Below are positions 27,179 through 35,496 of a stretch of DNA of 64,000 nt, piece after piece; position 1 is the first letter of the stretch; each line of letters starts with the position of its first letter. The stretch is taken from contig NZ_JAGYPF010000004.1 in NCBI RefSeq assembly GCF_018343535.1, forward strand, positions 579,666-643,665. Direction: 5' to 3'. The notes below the pieces were generated by a model. The model was not told the origin of the DNA and did not search any database. It was given only the letters and a program-made list of their open reading frames with translations. Source of the stretch: Neobacillus rhizophilus. GTDB lineage: Bacteria; Bacillota; Bacilli; Bacillales; Cytobacillaceae. Both the position numbers and the translations under genes were made by a program.

Positions 27179-27325
27179 ATGAGTAATGCAGAGCTAAAGG
27201 AAGTAGTAAATTTAATGCTTTATCGCGCCTTAGAATTAGCAAACCAAATTACCGGCAAAGTTTTCGCGTTCATGGGTGTTGAATTTTGTTTTGGATTTAC
27301 CAATCTGGAGGGTGAATTGCCATGA
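27179..27325 (+). pseudogene. SDR C-terminal tail remnant
   Basis: A 48-codon frame with EVVNLMLYRALELANQITGKVFAF, resembling the last helix and strand of SDRs (where ITGQVF usually precedes a Gly-rich end). The catalytic and cofactor parts are absent. Its TGA overlaps the ATG of the EthD gene, so ribosomes on it could still feed that gene. Confidence 0.4.
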
Positions 27326-28014
27326 TTGTTAGGATGAGTATTTTTCAGAAACGACATAATCTCACAACTCAGGAGTTTCAAAGCTATTGGAAAGACATCC
27401 ACGGGCCAATTGCTGCAAAAATTCCAGGACTTGCACAGTATGAGCAAAACCACGTAGTTAATGTGATTCATTTGAGTTCAAATTTGCCGCAAGGAAGCCA
27501 CTCGTTAGACGGCATTTGCAGGCTCATGTTTGAAGATGAGTCAGCGATGCAGGGTGTTTTAAAGCCGGAAATAACCAAAATCCTGCAGGAGGATGAGGCG
27601 AAGTTTATTGAGGGTCTTCAAACCGTTGTAATTAGGCAAAACCCTGTAGTTCCTATAGTGGACGAATTGCCATTGGTAAAGTGTATATCGCTTATTAGAA
27701 GACACAGGGATTTGACATTTGAAGCTTTCGAACACGAGTGGGATGAAATTTATGCAGGATACTTAAAACAAATTGAGGGTTTAAAACGTTATACGCAAAA
27801 CTATGTGACTGGCCGTTCAATCGAGCGAAAACCGGCAACATATGAGCAAATGCCGATTGACTGCATAGACGAACTATACTTTGAGGACATTCAAAGTTTA
27901 GAGGCGGCCATGACTTCTGATAAGTGGCAAAAAACTATGGCACAAGCTGAAACTTTAATTGAAATGATCACAAGTTATATTGTTAATCCTCATAATGTAT
28001 TTAAGGTACAATAA
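27322..28014 (+). CDS. Tandem EthD-domain protein
   Basis: A 230-residue protein made of two EthD-like dimeric alpha+beta-barrel repeats. The first starts with IVRMSIFQKRHNLTTQEFQSYWKDIHGPIAAKIPGL and the second with CISLIRRHRDLTFEAFEHEWDEIYAGYLKQIEGL; both continue into a conserved D...ELYFED-type segment. EthD proteins accompany degradation of ethers, steroids and other xenobiotics, often with unknown catalytic role. It starts at ATG 27322 after GGAGGGTG. The duplicated domain may form a barrel within one chain. Confidence 0.85.
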   Translation: MIVRMSIFQKRHNLTTQEFQSYWKDIHGPIAAKIPGLAQYEQNHVVNVIHLSSNLPQGSHSLDGICRLMFEDESAMQGVLKPEITKILQEDEAKFIEGLQTVVIRQNPVVPIVDELPLVKCISLIRRHRDLTFEAFEHEWDEIYAGYLKQIEGLKRYTQNYVTGRSIERKPATYEQMPIDCIDELYFEDIQSLEAAMTSDKWQKTMAQAETLIEMITSYIVNPHNVFKVQ

Positions 28015-28213
28015 AGAAGCTTTGGTATTTGCTACCTTTTAATATTCGACAATTGGGAAGTGGGATGGTCCAGCCTTTAGCTCTTATAAAAATAATTAGT
28101 TTAGTAATCTGAAATAATAGTAAATTGACAATTTTTTTGACAACTGGATGATATTATCTGCCAAATTATTTCCGAGGATCTTTTTATTAATAATAAAGGC
28201 ACCTATTAAGGTT

Positions 28214-28380
28214 GTCATAAAGACGAGTAAAAAGCTAAAAAGTTAGTAGACTATTTAACAACTGAAATCGGAAAAGGTGTCGTTTATATAAATCCTGAAG
28301 AAGATGTGAAGCTTGGCTTTGTGTCGGTATTGGCTTCGTATAACAGTAAGGGAATGGAATTTGATGGTGTCATTTTAATA
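28214..28380 (+). pseudogene. HelD helicase fragment, short copy
   Basis: About 167 bases closely match 44623-44789, part of the UvrD-like C-terminal domain of HelD (KKLVDYLTTEIGKGVVYINPEEDVK, LASYNSKGMEFDGVIL). GAG-AAA-AAA has become GAG-TAA-AAA here, so the piece is dead. It is a stray fragment between the EthD and TetR genes. Confidence 0.75.
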
Positions 28381-28449
28381 GGACCCCAAAAATACGGGCT
28401 CAGGAATAATTTGTGTGTAGCATTGTGCTAAAAAAGTGCAAAAATAATG

Positions 28450-28487
28450 AAACACCTGCTTTTTATAATGCAGGTGTTTTCTTTTTA
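28450..28487 (+). terminator. Rho-independent terminator before the TetR gene
   Basis: AAACACCTGC pairs with GCAGGTGTTT around a ten-base loop, followed by a T-rich tail. It separates the first catabolic block from the TetR operon. Confidence 0.85.
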
Positions 28488-28549
28488 AAGTTTTACCTTG
28501 GATTTATATGAATTTATAATCTTATAATATTTTGATAATTAAAAATATA

Positions 28550-28578
28550 TTGACATCTCAAAAACTATAACTTAATAT
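28550..28578 (+). promoter_or_regulatory. Sigma-A-type promoter of the TetR operon
   Basis: TTGACA at 28550-28555 is a perfect -35 box, and TAATAT follows after exactly 17 bases as the -10 box. The initiation point falls inside the palindrome at 28580. Confidence 0.7.
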
Positions 28579-28579
28579 A

Positions 28580-28608
28580 AACTTGAAAGGTGATTCAACT
28601 TTCAAGTT
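28580..28608. promoter_or_regulatory. Operator palindrome for the TetR regulator
   Basis: AACTTGAAAG and CTTTCAAGTT are perfect inverted arms separated by nine bases. The palindrome begins one base after the -10 box and ends 21 bases before the TetR start, an ideal place for autorepression. I did not see a second copy elsewhere in the window. Confidence 0.7.
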
Positions 28609-28629
28609 GTATAAAAAAGGTGGTGTGAT

Positions 28630-29256
28630 ATGAAGGAATATACATATACCCAAAGTTCTGCTCCAAAAACAGATCGGGGTACAAAAACCAAGCAAAAATT
28701 ATTGGTAGCTGCAGAAGAAGTTTTTGGTGAAATGGGATTTTTTCAAGCTGGTATAACTGATGTAACAAAAAAAGCGAAGGTATCTCAAGGAACGTTTTAC
28801 ACTTACTTTCAATCAAAAGAAGATATCTACAGAGAACTGGTAATGGACATGCAAAAACAGCTTAGAAAAGCGATTAGGTTGGGGACCCAAGGGATTCATA
28901 ATCGATTGGAGCTTGAAAAGAAGGGATTTGAGATTTTTTTTAATTTCCTGAAAGAACACCGGTACCTCTTCCGGCTATTTCGGCAGGCCGAGTTTGTCGA
29001 TGAAAATCTTCATCGCAATTATTTTCAGACCTTTACTAAAGGCTATATTGAAGGTTTAGCAGAAGCTCAGGACAAGGGAGAGGTTCGCAAGCTGGATCCC
29101 GAAATGCTTGTATATATCTTTATGGGTATCACAGATTATTTAGGGATGAAATGGGTTTTATGGGAAAACAGAGAAGTTACCGATTCCATGATTGAGGAAG
29201 TGATGTCATTTATTAAATATGGTATAGCCAATAATTTGGATACAAAAGGAGAATAG
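28630..29256 (+). CDS. TetR/AcrR-family regulator of the acyl-CoA operon
   Basis: A 208-residue TetR-type repressor. The N-terminal helix-turn-helix (KQKLLVAAEEVFGEMGFFQAGITDVTKKAKVSQGTFYTYFQSKEDIYRELV) occupies residues about 17-67; the rest is the variable ligand and dimer domain. It is the first gene of the operon, with a palindrome over its promoter, so autoregulation and control of the downstream CoA-pathway genes is likely. The inducer may be an acyl-CoA made by the ligase two genes downstream, as in FadR-like TetR proteins; this is inference. Confidence 0.9.
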   Translation: MKEYTYTQSSAPKTDRGTKTKQKLLVAAEEVFGEMGFFQAGITDVTKKAKVSQGTFYTYFQSKEDIYRELVMDMQKQLRKAIRLGTQGIHNRLELEKKGFEIFFNFLKEHRYLFRLFRQAEFVDENLHRNYFQTFTKGYIEGLAEAQDKGEVRKLDPEMLVYIFMGITDYLGMKWVLWENREVTDSMIEEVMSFIKYGIANNLDTKGE

Positions 29257-29259
29257 AGC

Positions 29260-30000
29260 ATGAAGGATAAGGTGGTAGTCATTACTGGGGCAGCTTCGGG
29301 TATTGGTAGAAAGACTGCTTCACTTTTTGCAGAAAAGAAGGCAACGGTAGTTATTAATGATATAAATGAAGCTTTGTTGAAAGAAGTGGAACAAGATCTA
29401 TTAAAAACAGGTGCCACGGTTACCCCCATTATCGGGGATGTCTCCAAGAATTCCGATGTTCAATCTATGATGGCAGAAACTATCGAACGACACGGTAAAC
29501 TAGATATCTTATGTAATAATGCAGGGGTCTGGTGGCCTGATAGTGATAATGATGTTGTAAATTTGGAAGAGGAGATTTGGGACAAAATCATCTCTATTAA
29601 TCTAAAAAGTGTATATTTATGCTCAAAATACGCAATCCCGAAAATGATTGACAATCGTGGTGGATCAATTATCAATATTGCGTCAATGGCCGCCTTAAGG
29701 GGGTGGAAGAATATGGACGCCTATACTGCAAGCAAGGGAGGCATTGTTTCCCTTACCAAGTCTATGGCTATTGAATATGGAAAATACAATATCCGTGTTA
29801 ATGCAATATGTCCAGGATCTATCAGAACCCCCCTTACGGAAAAGTCCCAAGATGAAGTGGGCTATCCTAGCACACCCTTAGGACGCGTCGGGCTACCTGA
29901 AGATATTGGCAAGACTATACTATTCCTTGCTTCTGATGACTCCGCCTACCTCACAGGGGGAATTCTCCCGATTGATGGAGGTAGAGCGGCAAGGCAATAG
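29260..30000 (+). CDS. SDR-family dehydrogenase (FabG-like)
   Basis: A 246-residue classical SDR: cofactor loop TGAASGIG, INDIN after beta-2, NNAG, catalytic YTASK, CPGSIRTPL and the C-terminal YLTGGILPIDGG. It starts three bases after the TetR stop, with AAGGAG inside the end of tetR, so translation is coupled. In this operon a 3-hydroxyacyl-CoA or ring-alcohol dehydrogenase role is plausible. Confidence 0.9.
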   Translation: MKDKVVVITGAASGIGRKTASLFAEKKATVVINDINEALLKEVEQDLLKTGATVTPIIGDVSKNSDVQSMMAETIERHGKLDILCNNAGVWWPDSDNDVVNLEEEIWDKIISINLKSVYLCSKYAIPKMIDNRGGSIINIASMAALRGWKNMDAYTASKGGIVSLTKSMAIEYGKYNIRVNAICPGSIRTPLTEKSQDEVGYPSTPLGRVGLPEDIGKTILFLASDDSAYLTGGILPIDGGRAARQ

Positions 30001-30045
30001 AAGAATCATTCATTTTTTACTTTTATAATAGAAGGAGGTAAATCT

Positions 30046-31668
30046 GTGGGATTAAGACCGCTGTCTAAAGAACTGAAAGAGCAATATGTAAATAGAGGAT
30101 ATTGGAAAAACAAGATAGTCTCAGATTATGTAGATAAAAGTGCAAAGTTATTTCCAGATAGGGTAGCTGTGATAGATGAAGATCGCTCAGCAACCTATAA
30201 GGAAATAGAGGAAAAATCACTAAGATGCGCCGCAGGATTATATCAATTGGGTGTGCGTCGCGGCGATGTAGTTTCTTTTCAACTACCCAATATCTTGGAA
30301 GCATTCTATATCTATCATGGAATTGCGAGACTGGGTGCCATCGCTAACCCCATCGTCCCAATCTACCGAGGGAAAGAATTGCGATTTATATTAAATCAGG
30401 CCAAATCAAAGGTCATCTTTATCCCTGATTTTTATCGCAACCATGACTATGTATCTATGTATGAATCCATAACTGGGCAGCTTTCACACTCGATTAAAAC
30501 GATTGTCATCGGCGATGATATCGGTCATTTTACAAGTTTTAAAACCTTTATGGAAAATGATTGGGAAAATCATGTTGATTTTACAAGCATAGGACCTCAA
30601 AACGCAGACGATTTACTTCTTCTCTTATATACCTCAGGAACAACAGCAAACCCTAAAGGGGCTCTTCACAGTCATAACACAATTCTGTACGATGCGAAAT
30701 ATATAATGGATTGGTTTAGATTAAATGAAAGAGATGTCATATTTAATCCCTCGCCTATTACCCATATTACGGGAATTTTATGTGCCTTGAATATGCCATT
30801 CGTTTTAGGAGGAAAGGTAGTTCTTCAAGACAGATGGGATCCAGACCATGCGGTTGAAAACATAGGTAAGCATCATTGCAGCTTTATGATTTTCGCGACC
30901 CCTTTCCTTCAGGGGATCTTATCGTCACCAATCAGGAACAAATTTGATTTATCTTCTCTGCGATATATTTGTTGCGGTGGAGCAGACATGCCGTCTTCAA
31001 TGATTGACAGAGCCTCAAAAGAATTAAACTGTACCGTCGTCCGTCAATATGGAGCTACCGAACTTCCATCCGCTACATGTACGAATCTTGATGATCTTCC
31101 TGAGAAAAGAAGTGCGTCAGACGGCAGGTGGATGTCACCGACAGAGGGAAGGGTTGTCGATGATAGAGGGGAATTGTGCCCAGCAGGAACCCAAGGTGAA
31201 ATCCAATGGAGGGGCCCCGATATGTTCCTAGGTTATTTGGATCAAACCCTTAATGAAGATAGCTTTACGGAAGATGGCTGGTTCAAGACAGGGGACTTGG
31301 GTTACATGGATAAAGAAGGCTATATCTACATTACCGGTAGGATTAAGGACATCATTAACCGAGGTGGAGAAAAAATCAGTGTAAAGGAAATCGAAGATAT
31401 CATTTACGAACATCCGGCTATTAAAGAAGTGGTAATTGTTGGTATGCCAGATCCTACTTTTGTCGAAAAGGCATGTGCATTTGTGGTTGTTCATGAAGGA
31501 CAGAAATTTGACTGGGATGAGATGATTCGTTATTTGGGTACTTATGAAATTGCTAAGCAAAAATATCCGGAAAGACTTGAAATTATCTCTGAGCTTCCTA
31601 AGACTGCAAGCGGTAAGATTCAAAAATATATACTTCGCCAACAAATAAAGGAAATTGTAGGAGGGTAA
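30046..31668 (+). CDS. Acyl-CoA ligase (AMP-forming, class I adenylate-forming)
   Basis: A 540-residue enzyme that activates a carboxylic acid to its CoA thioester via an acyl-adenylate. Visible motifs are the P-loop LLYTSGTTANPKGA near residue 195, the adenine/substrate region YGATE, GWFKTGDLGYMDKEGYIYITGRIKDIINRGGEKIS near 410-450 and the catalytic lysine in TASGKIQKYILR near 520. The start is GTG 30046 behind GAAGGAGG. Its neighbours (two acyl-CoA dehydrogenases, hydratase, SDRs, importer) make it the entry step for an imported acid. Confidence 0.93.
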   Translation: MGLRPLSKELKEQYVNRGYWKNKIVSDYVDKSAKLFPDRVAVIDEDRSATYKEIEEKSLRCAAGLYQLGVRRGDVVSFQLPNILEAFYIYHGIARLGAIANPIVPIYRGKELRFILNQAKSKVIFIPDFYRNHDYVSMYESITGQLSHSIKTIVIGDDIGHFTSFKTFMENDWENHVDFTSIGPQNADDLLLLLYTSGTTANPKGALHSHNTILYDAKYIMDWFRLNERDVIFNPSPITHITGILCALNMPFVLGGKVVLQDRWDPDHAVENIGKHHCSFMIFATPFLQGILSSPIRNKFDLSSLRYICCGGADMPSSMIDRASKELNCTVVRQYGATELPSATCTNLDDLPEKRSASDGRWMSPTEGRVVDDRGELCPAGTQGEIQWRGPDMFLGYLDQTLNEDSFTEDGWFKTGDLGYMDKEGYIYITGRIKDIINRGGEKISVKEIEDIIYEHPAIKEVVIVGMPDPTFVEKACAFVVVHEGQKFDWDEMIRYLGTYEIAKQKYPERLEIISELPKTASGKIQKYILRQQIKEIVGG

Positions 31669-31670
31669 AA

Positions 31671-32828
31671 ATGGATTTTGCTTTTACGGATGAACAGATT
31701 GCATTTAGAAATGAAGTCAGGGCATTTTGTGAAAAAGAAGTAACAAAAGAGATTATGGATGAAATTTATGTAAAAGGGGATGAGCATTCACCAAGCTTCT
31801 ATAAAAAGCTAGCAGAAAAAGGGTGGATTGGTTTGGATTTTCCCGTAGAGTATGGCGGATTGGGGAAAAAACAAATCGAGATGGCCATTTTTAGGGAGGA
31901 AACAGCCTATTATATGGCACCAATGATGTCAAATGAAATCAATAACATCTTGACCCATTCCATCCTTTTGATAGGTGACGAAAATCAAAAAAAGGAATTT
32001 GTTCCTAGTGTCGCAAAGGGAAATATCCTATTTTGCATGGGGTATACCGAACCGGGCTCGGGATCTGATCTGGCATCGTTGAAGACTCGTGCGGTAAAAG
32101 ATGGGGATAAGTATTTGGTGAATGGTCAGAAGATTTTTACAACTAATGCCCATATTGCAGACTATTGTGTCTTGGCGGCAAGAACCGACCCTCAGGCACC
32201 GAAGCATAAAGGCATCTCCCTTTTTATCATCGATATGAAGACTAAAGGGATTGAAATTGGACCTTTATGGACGTTGGGTGGATATCGGGTAAACACTGTA
32301 TATTTTGAAAACGTTATCATCGATGAATCAACTAGAATCGGAAGGGAAAATGAGGGGTGGAAAGCGTTAGCCCTTGCATTAGATATAGAAAGATCGGGAC
32401 TTGTTTATGTTGGAAAGGCACGCAGAATCTTGGATGAAACTATCAAGTATTTAAACCGTGAAAAACCAGAATGCCTGGAGCCGAACCATTGGGTCTCCGA
32501 AAAATTAAACGGATTACTGGCTGAAGTGAAAGCTGCAAGATTGCTGACCTATCGTGTTCCATTAATGCAGGCTGAAGGGAAAGTACCTAACGGAGAAGCG
32601 TCTATGGCGAAATTATATACTACCGAGCTACTTAAGAAAGTCTCTACAACCGCTATTGAAGTAATGGGTAAGGACGCATTGTTGACACATAAAAGTATGA
32701 GAAACTTGGTGAATGGGCTTTTTGAGGAAAATTATCGTTCTTCAGCAATGGGAACCATTGTTGCAGGGACTTCACAAATACAGAGGGAAATCATTGCCAA
32801 AAGAGGATTACATTTAGCTAGTAAATAG
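31671..32828 (+). CDS. Acyl-CoA dehydrogenase, large subunit of a probable hetero-pair
   Basis: A 385-residue flavin acyl-CoA dehydrogenase. N-terminal LDFPVEYGGLG and the FAD-binding GYTEPGSGSDLASLKTRAV, then GQKIFTTNAHIADY. The base at the usual YEGT position is missing (IVAGTSQIQREIIAKRG), but a Glu lies in LDIERSG, the position used by isovaleryl-CoA dehydrogenase. The RxxFG motif that contacts FAD across the dimer is also absent (REKPECLEPNHW). The next gene supplies RxxFG, so the two probably form a mixed complex like the FadE pairs of steroid degradation. Confidence 0.9.
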   Translation: MDFAFTDEQIAFRNEVRAFCEKEVTKEIMDEIYVKGDEHSPSFYKKLAEKGWIGLDFPVEYGGLGKKQIEMAIFREETAYYMAPMMSNEINNILTHSILLIGDENQKKEFVPSVAKGNILFCMGYTEPGSGSDLASLKTRAVKDGDKYLVNGQKIFTTNAHIADYCVLAARTDPQAPKHKGISLFIIDMKTKGIEIGPLWTLGGYRVNTVYFENVIIDESTRIGRENEGWKALALALDIERSGLVYVGKARRILDETIKYLNREKPECLEPNHWVSEKLNGLLAEVKAARLLTYRVPLMQAEGKVPNGEASMAKLYTTELLKKVSTTAIEVMGKDALLTHKSMRNLVNGLFEENYRSSAMGTIVAGTSQIQREIIAKRGLHLASK

Positions 32829-32846
32829 CGGAAAGGAGTGAAAAGC

Positions 32847-33914
32847 TTGGACTTTAATCTAACAAAAGAGCAAAAGATGTTCCAGCAAACTTTAAGAAAG
32901 TTACTAGAAAACAAGGAAGTAGAAAAGAATAGTTTTTCACGTGATTTATGGGAACGTTTGGCTGAATTAGGAACCTTTGGTTTAGGGGTGTCTGAGGAAT
33001 TAGGTGGATTCGGCGATGAATACGAGTTGATCCAAGTCACGGCATATGAACTCGGTAAATACCTTGTCCACTCGCCCTTTTATGAAACAGTGACAATCAG
33101 CGCACAGGTATTCGGAAAGCAGGAAGGCTCCGTTTGGAGAAAAAAAGTAGAGGAGATTATATCCGGCCAGAAAATAATCTCCTTCATAGACAAAGCTAAT
33201 AATATTATAGCAGAAAAAGAGGATCTGAAACACTGGAGAATTTATGGGAAAGCTGAAGTTGTCTCCTTTGGACAAATAGCCGATGGATTTATATGTTCTG
33301 CTTCCAACACTTTGTTCTACGTTTCGAAAGATCAAGTAACTTCTGTGGATCTTGATTTTATTGATAACCGTCCAGTATCCCAAATTTATTTCGAAAACGT
33401 GATCGTTCTTGATCAAAATAGATTGTCTGAAGTTGGACAGTCTGAAAAAATTCTTGAGTTTCCACGGAAATTAGGTCGATTGTTCACATCCTCATATATG
33501 ACGGGTGCCTCACAAGGCGCACTGGATTTAGCGATAGAATACATGAATACCAGAGAGCAATTTGGTAAAACAATTAGCAGTTTCCAAGCTTTAAGTCATT
33601 GGGCAGCGGATTTACAAACCATGAGTGATGCCGCCCTACTATTCACCAGGCAGCTGGGCTGGGAGATTACAAACGGTAATGATACGGAAACATCCATCCT
33701 TTGTCTGAAGTATGCTGCTCAGGTTTATAAGAACTGTGCAACTGCTGTAGTACAGATGGCAGGCGGCTATGGCTTTATGATGGAGTATGATATGCAGCAT
33801 TACTACCGGAATGTTTTAGGTACGGAACAAATCTATGAAGCTCCGCAAAATATAAGTGTTGATTTAAGACTGAAAGATCAAAAAGAAGCTTCTCTTCTTG
33901 GAGTCACTATATAA
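32847..33914 (+). CDS. Acyl-CoA dehydrogenase, small subunit of a probable hetero-pair
   Basis: A 355-residue acyl-CoA dehydrogenase-like protein, shorter than its neighbour. N-terminal LTKEQKMFQQTLRKLLE and GVSEELGGFG; the middle domain is reduced and lacks the GSGSD-type FAD segment. The C-terminal domain retains TREQFGKTISSFQALSHWAADL (RxxFG), ends in an altered EQIYEAPQN and lacks the ER pair of the other subunit. It is the complement of the preceding gene. TTG 32847 is the likely start (AAGGAG eight bases upstream); GTG 32838 overlaps that site. It abuts the next SDR without a gap. Confidence 0.85.
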   Translation: MDFNLTKEQKMFQQTLRKLLENKEVEKNSFSRDLWERLAELGTFGLGVSEELGGFGDEYELIQVTAYELGKYLVHSPFYETVTISAQVFGKQEGSVWRKKVEEIISGQKIISFIDKANNIIAEKEDLKHWRIYGKAEVVSFGQIADGFICSASNTLFYVSKDQVTSVDLDFIDNRPVSQIYFENVIVLDQNRLSEVGQSEKILEFPRKLGRLFTSSYMTGASQGALDLAIEYMNTREQFGKTISSFQALSHWAADLQTMSDAALLFTRQLGWEITNGNDTETSILCLKYAAQVYKNCATAVVQMAGGYGFMMEYDMQHYYRNVLGTEQIYEAPQNISVDLRLKDQKEASLLGVTI

Positions 33915-34681
33915 ATGCAATCGGATCTATTTAACTTAGATGGGCAGGTAGCATTGATTACCGGGGGGGCTCGTGGTCTTGGTTTCATTATGGCTAGGGC
34001 CCTCGGCAGGAGTGGCGCGAAGGTAGCCATTTGCGGTAGGAATGAACAGGTCCTCCACCAAGCCAAATTGGAACTGGAAAATGACCATATTGAATGTATG
34101 ACCCTAGAGTGTAATGTATCGAATCAGATGGAAGTTGAGAAATGTGTTTCGAAAGTTGCGGCGGAGTTGGGTAACATTACGATTCTCGTAAATAACGCTG
34201 GGCGCATTGTTGAGGACGATCCCTTTACGATAGAAGAAACCCAATGGAGAAAGACGCTAGATACCAATCTGACCGGAGCAATGTTTTGTGCACAAGCGGC
34301 AGGAAAGATGATGGCAGAAAATGGCGGGGGGAAGATCATTAATATTGTTTCCGTGGCAGGGTTAAGGGGAATGCGAAGGCCTATAAAAACAACGGCCTAC
34401 GGTGTTTCAAAGGCAGGTTTGATTTTACTGACACAAGAACTTGCTGTTAAGTGGGCGGATAGAGGGATTTGTGTGAATGCCATCGCTCCTGGCATCTTCA
34501 AAACGAGAATGACAGAGAGAATGTTAGAGAATCAAACAAACATTATAGAGGATTTCATCCCCGCAAAAAGGATCGGGAAGCAAAAGATTTAGAGGGTGTG
34601 ATTATTTTTTTAGCTTCCGCAGCCGCAAACTATGTTACTGGGCAAGTCATTGCGGTTGATGGGGGACAGAGCTCATGGTAG
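33915..34681 (+). pseudogene. SDR oxidoreductase with one-base frameshift near its end
   Basis: A classical SDR (TGGARGLG cofactor loop, NNAG, YGVSK catalytic motif, NAIAPGIFKT). The frame ends early at 34592, while the conserved end (AKDLEGVIIFLASAAANYVTGQVIAVDGGQ) is read in another frame to 34681. Adding one G to the GGG at 34575-34577 would restore KRIGEAKDLEG, so a single-base loss in a short G-run explains it. It may be a sequencing error, because all else is conserved and the gene sits in an otherwise intact operon. Confidence 0.8.
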
Positions 34682-34692
34682 GGAAAGGGGAA

Positions 34693-35469
34693 ATGAAGTT
34701 GAATTATCAATATTTAGATGTTTCGATAGAAGATAATATTGCAAAAGTAACATTAAAAAGACCACCGGTAAACGCAGTCAACCAGGACATGTATCGGGAA
34801 TTGAAAGAGGCATTTGAAAATCTCGGCAAAAATGACTATCAAGCAAATGTGGCAGTCCTTACTAGCGAAGGAAAGGTATTTTGTGCAGGTAACGATTTGA
34901 ATGAATTCATAACCATGACCCCTGAGAATGGGATTGAGCGAATGAGGGAGGTACGTGAAGCATTTTGGGCGATTTATGATTGTGAGATACCCGTTATCGC
35001 TGCGGTGAATGGAGCAGCATTAGGGACAGGATTTGCTCTTGCTGCTAGTTGTGATCTAATTATCGCGTCGGAAAATGCAAAATTTGCACTGCCCGAAATC
35101 AATGTCGGTGTTTTAGGGGGTGCCAAATTCGGGGCGAGAATCGTACCAGAAATGGTTATGCGCAGAATGTATTTTACTGGAGAGGCGCTATCCGTTCAGG
35201 AAATCAGCAAATACGGTGCCATCACGGAGATTACATCGCCTGAAAACCTATTAGCCGTTAGCCTTGATTGGGCAAGGAAAATTGGCAGTAAAAGTCCAAG
35301 AGCGATTAAAATGGCCAGAAAAAGTTTAAATGGCTGTGAATATATGGATTTAAAAGAAGGATATAAGTTCGAACAGCAGTTTACTTGCGAGCTGTCCGGA
35401 TACGAGGAAGCAAAAGAGGCAGTCAGAGCGGTCATCGAGAAGCGCAAGCCAGCATTTAAAGGCGTTTAA
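34693..35469 (+). CDS. Enoyl-CoA hydratase/isomerase family protein (crotonase)
   Basis: A 258-residue crotonase-fold enzyme, usually adding water across the 2,3 double bond of enoyl-CoAs. The first oxyanion-hole segment SEGKVFCAGNDLNEF and the second AAVNGAALGTGFALAASCDLIIASENAKFALPEINVGVLGG are clear, with Glu in LPEI at the expected catalytic position. The second catalytic Glu is not obvious, so isomerase, hydrolase or lyase activity is possible. ATG 34693 fits the family start; ATG 34675 overlaps the preceding stop and is an alternative. Confidence 0.88.
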   Translation: MKLNYQYLDVSIEDNIAKVTLKRPPVNAVNQDMYRELKEAFENLGKNDYQANVAVLTSEGKVFCAGNDLNEFITMTPENGIERMREVREAFWAIYDCEIPVIAAVNGAALGTGFALAASCDLIIASENAKFALPEINVGVLGGAKFGARIVPEMVMRRMYFTGEALSVQEISKYGAITEITSPENLLAVSLDWARKIGSKSPRAIKMARKSLNGCEYMDLKEGYKFEQQFTCELSGYEEAKEAVRAVIEKRKPAFKGV

Positions 35470-35496
35470 TCATTTAATTTTTCAGGGGGAAGGATT

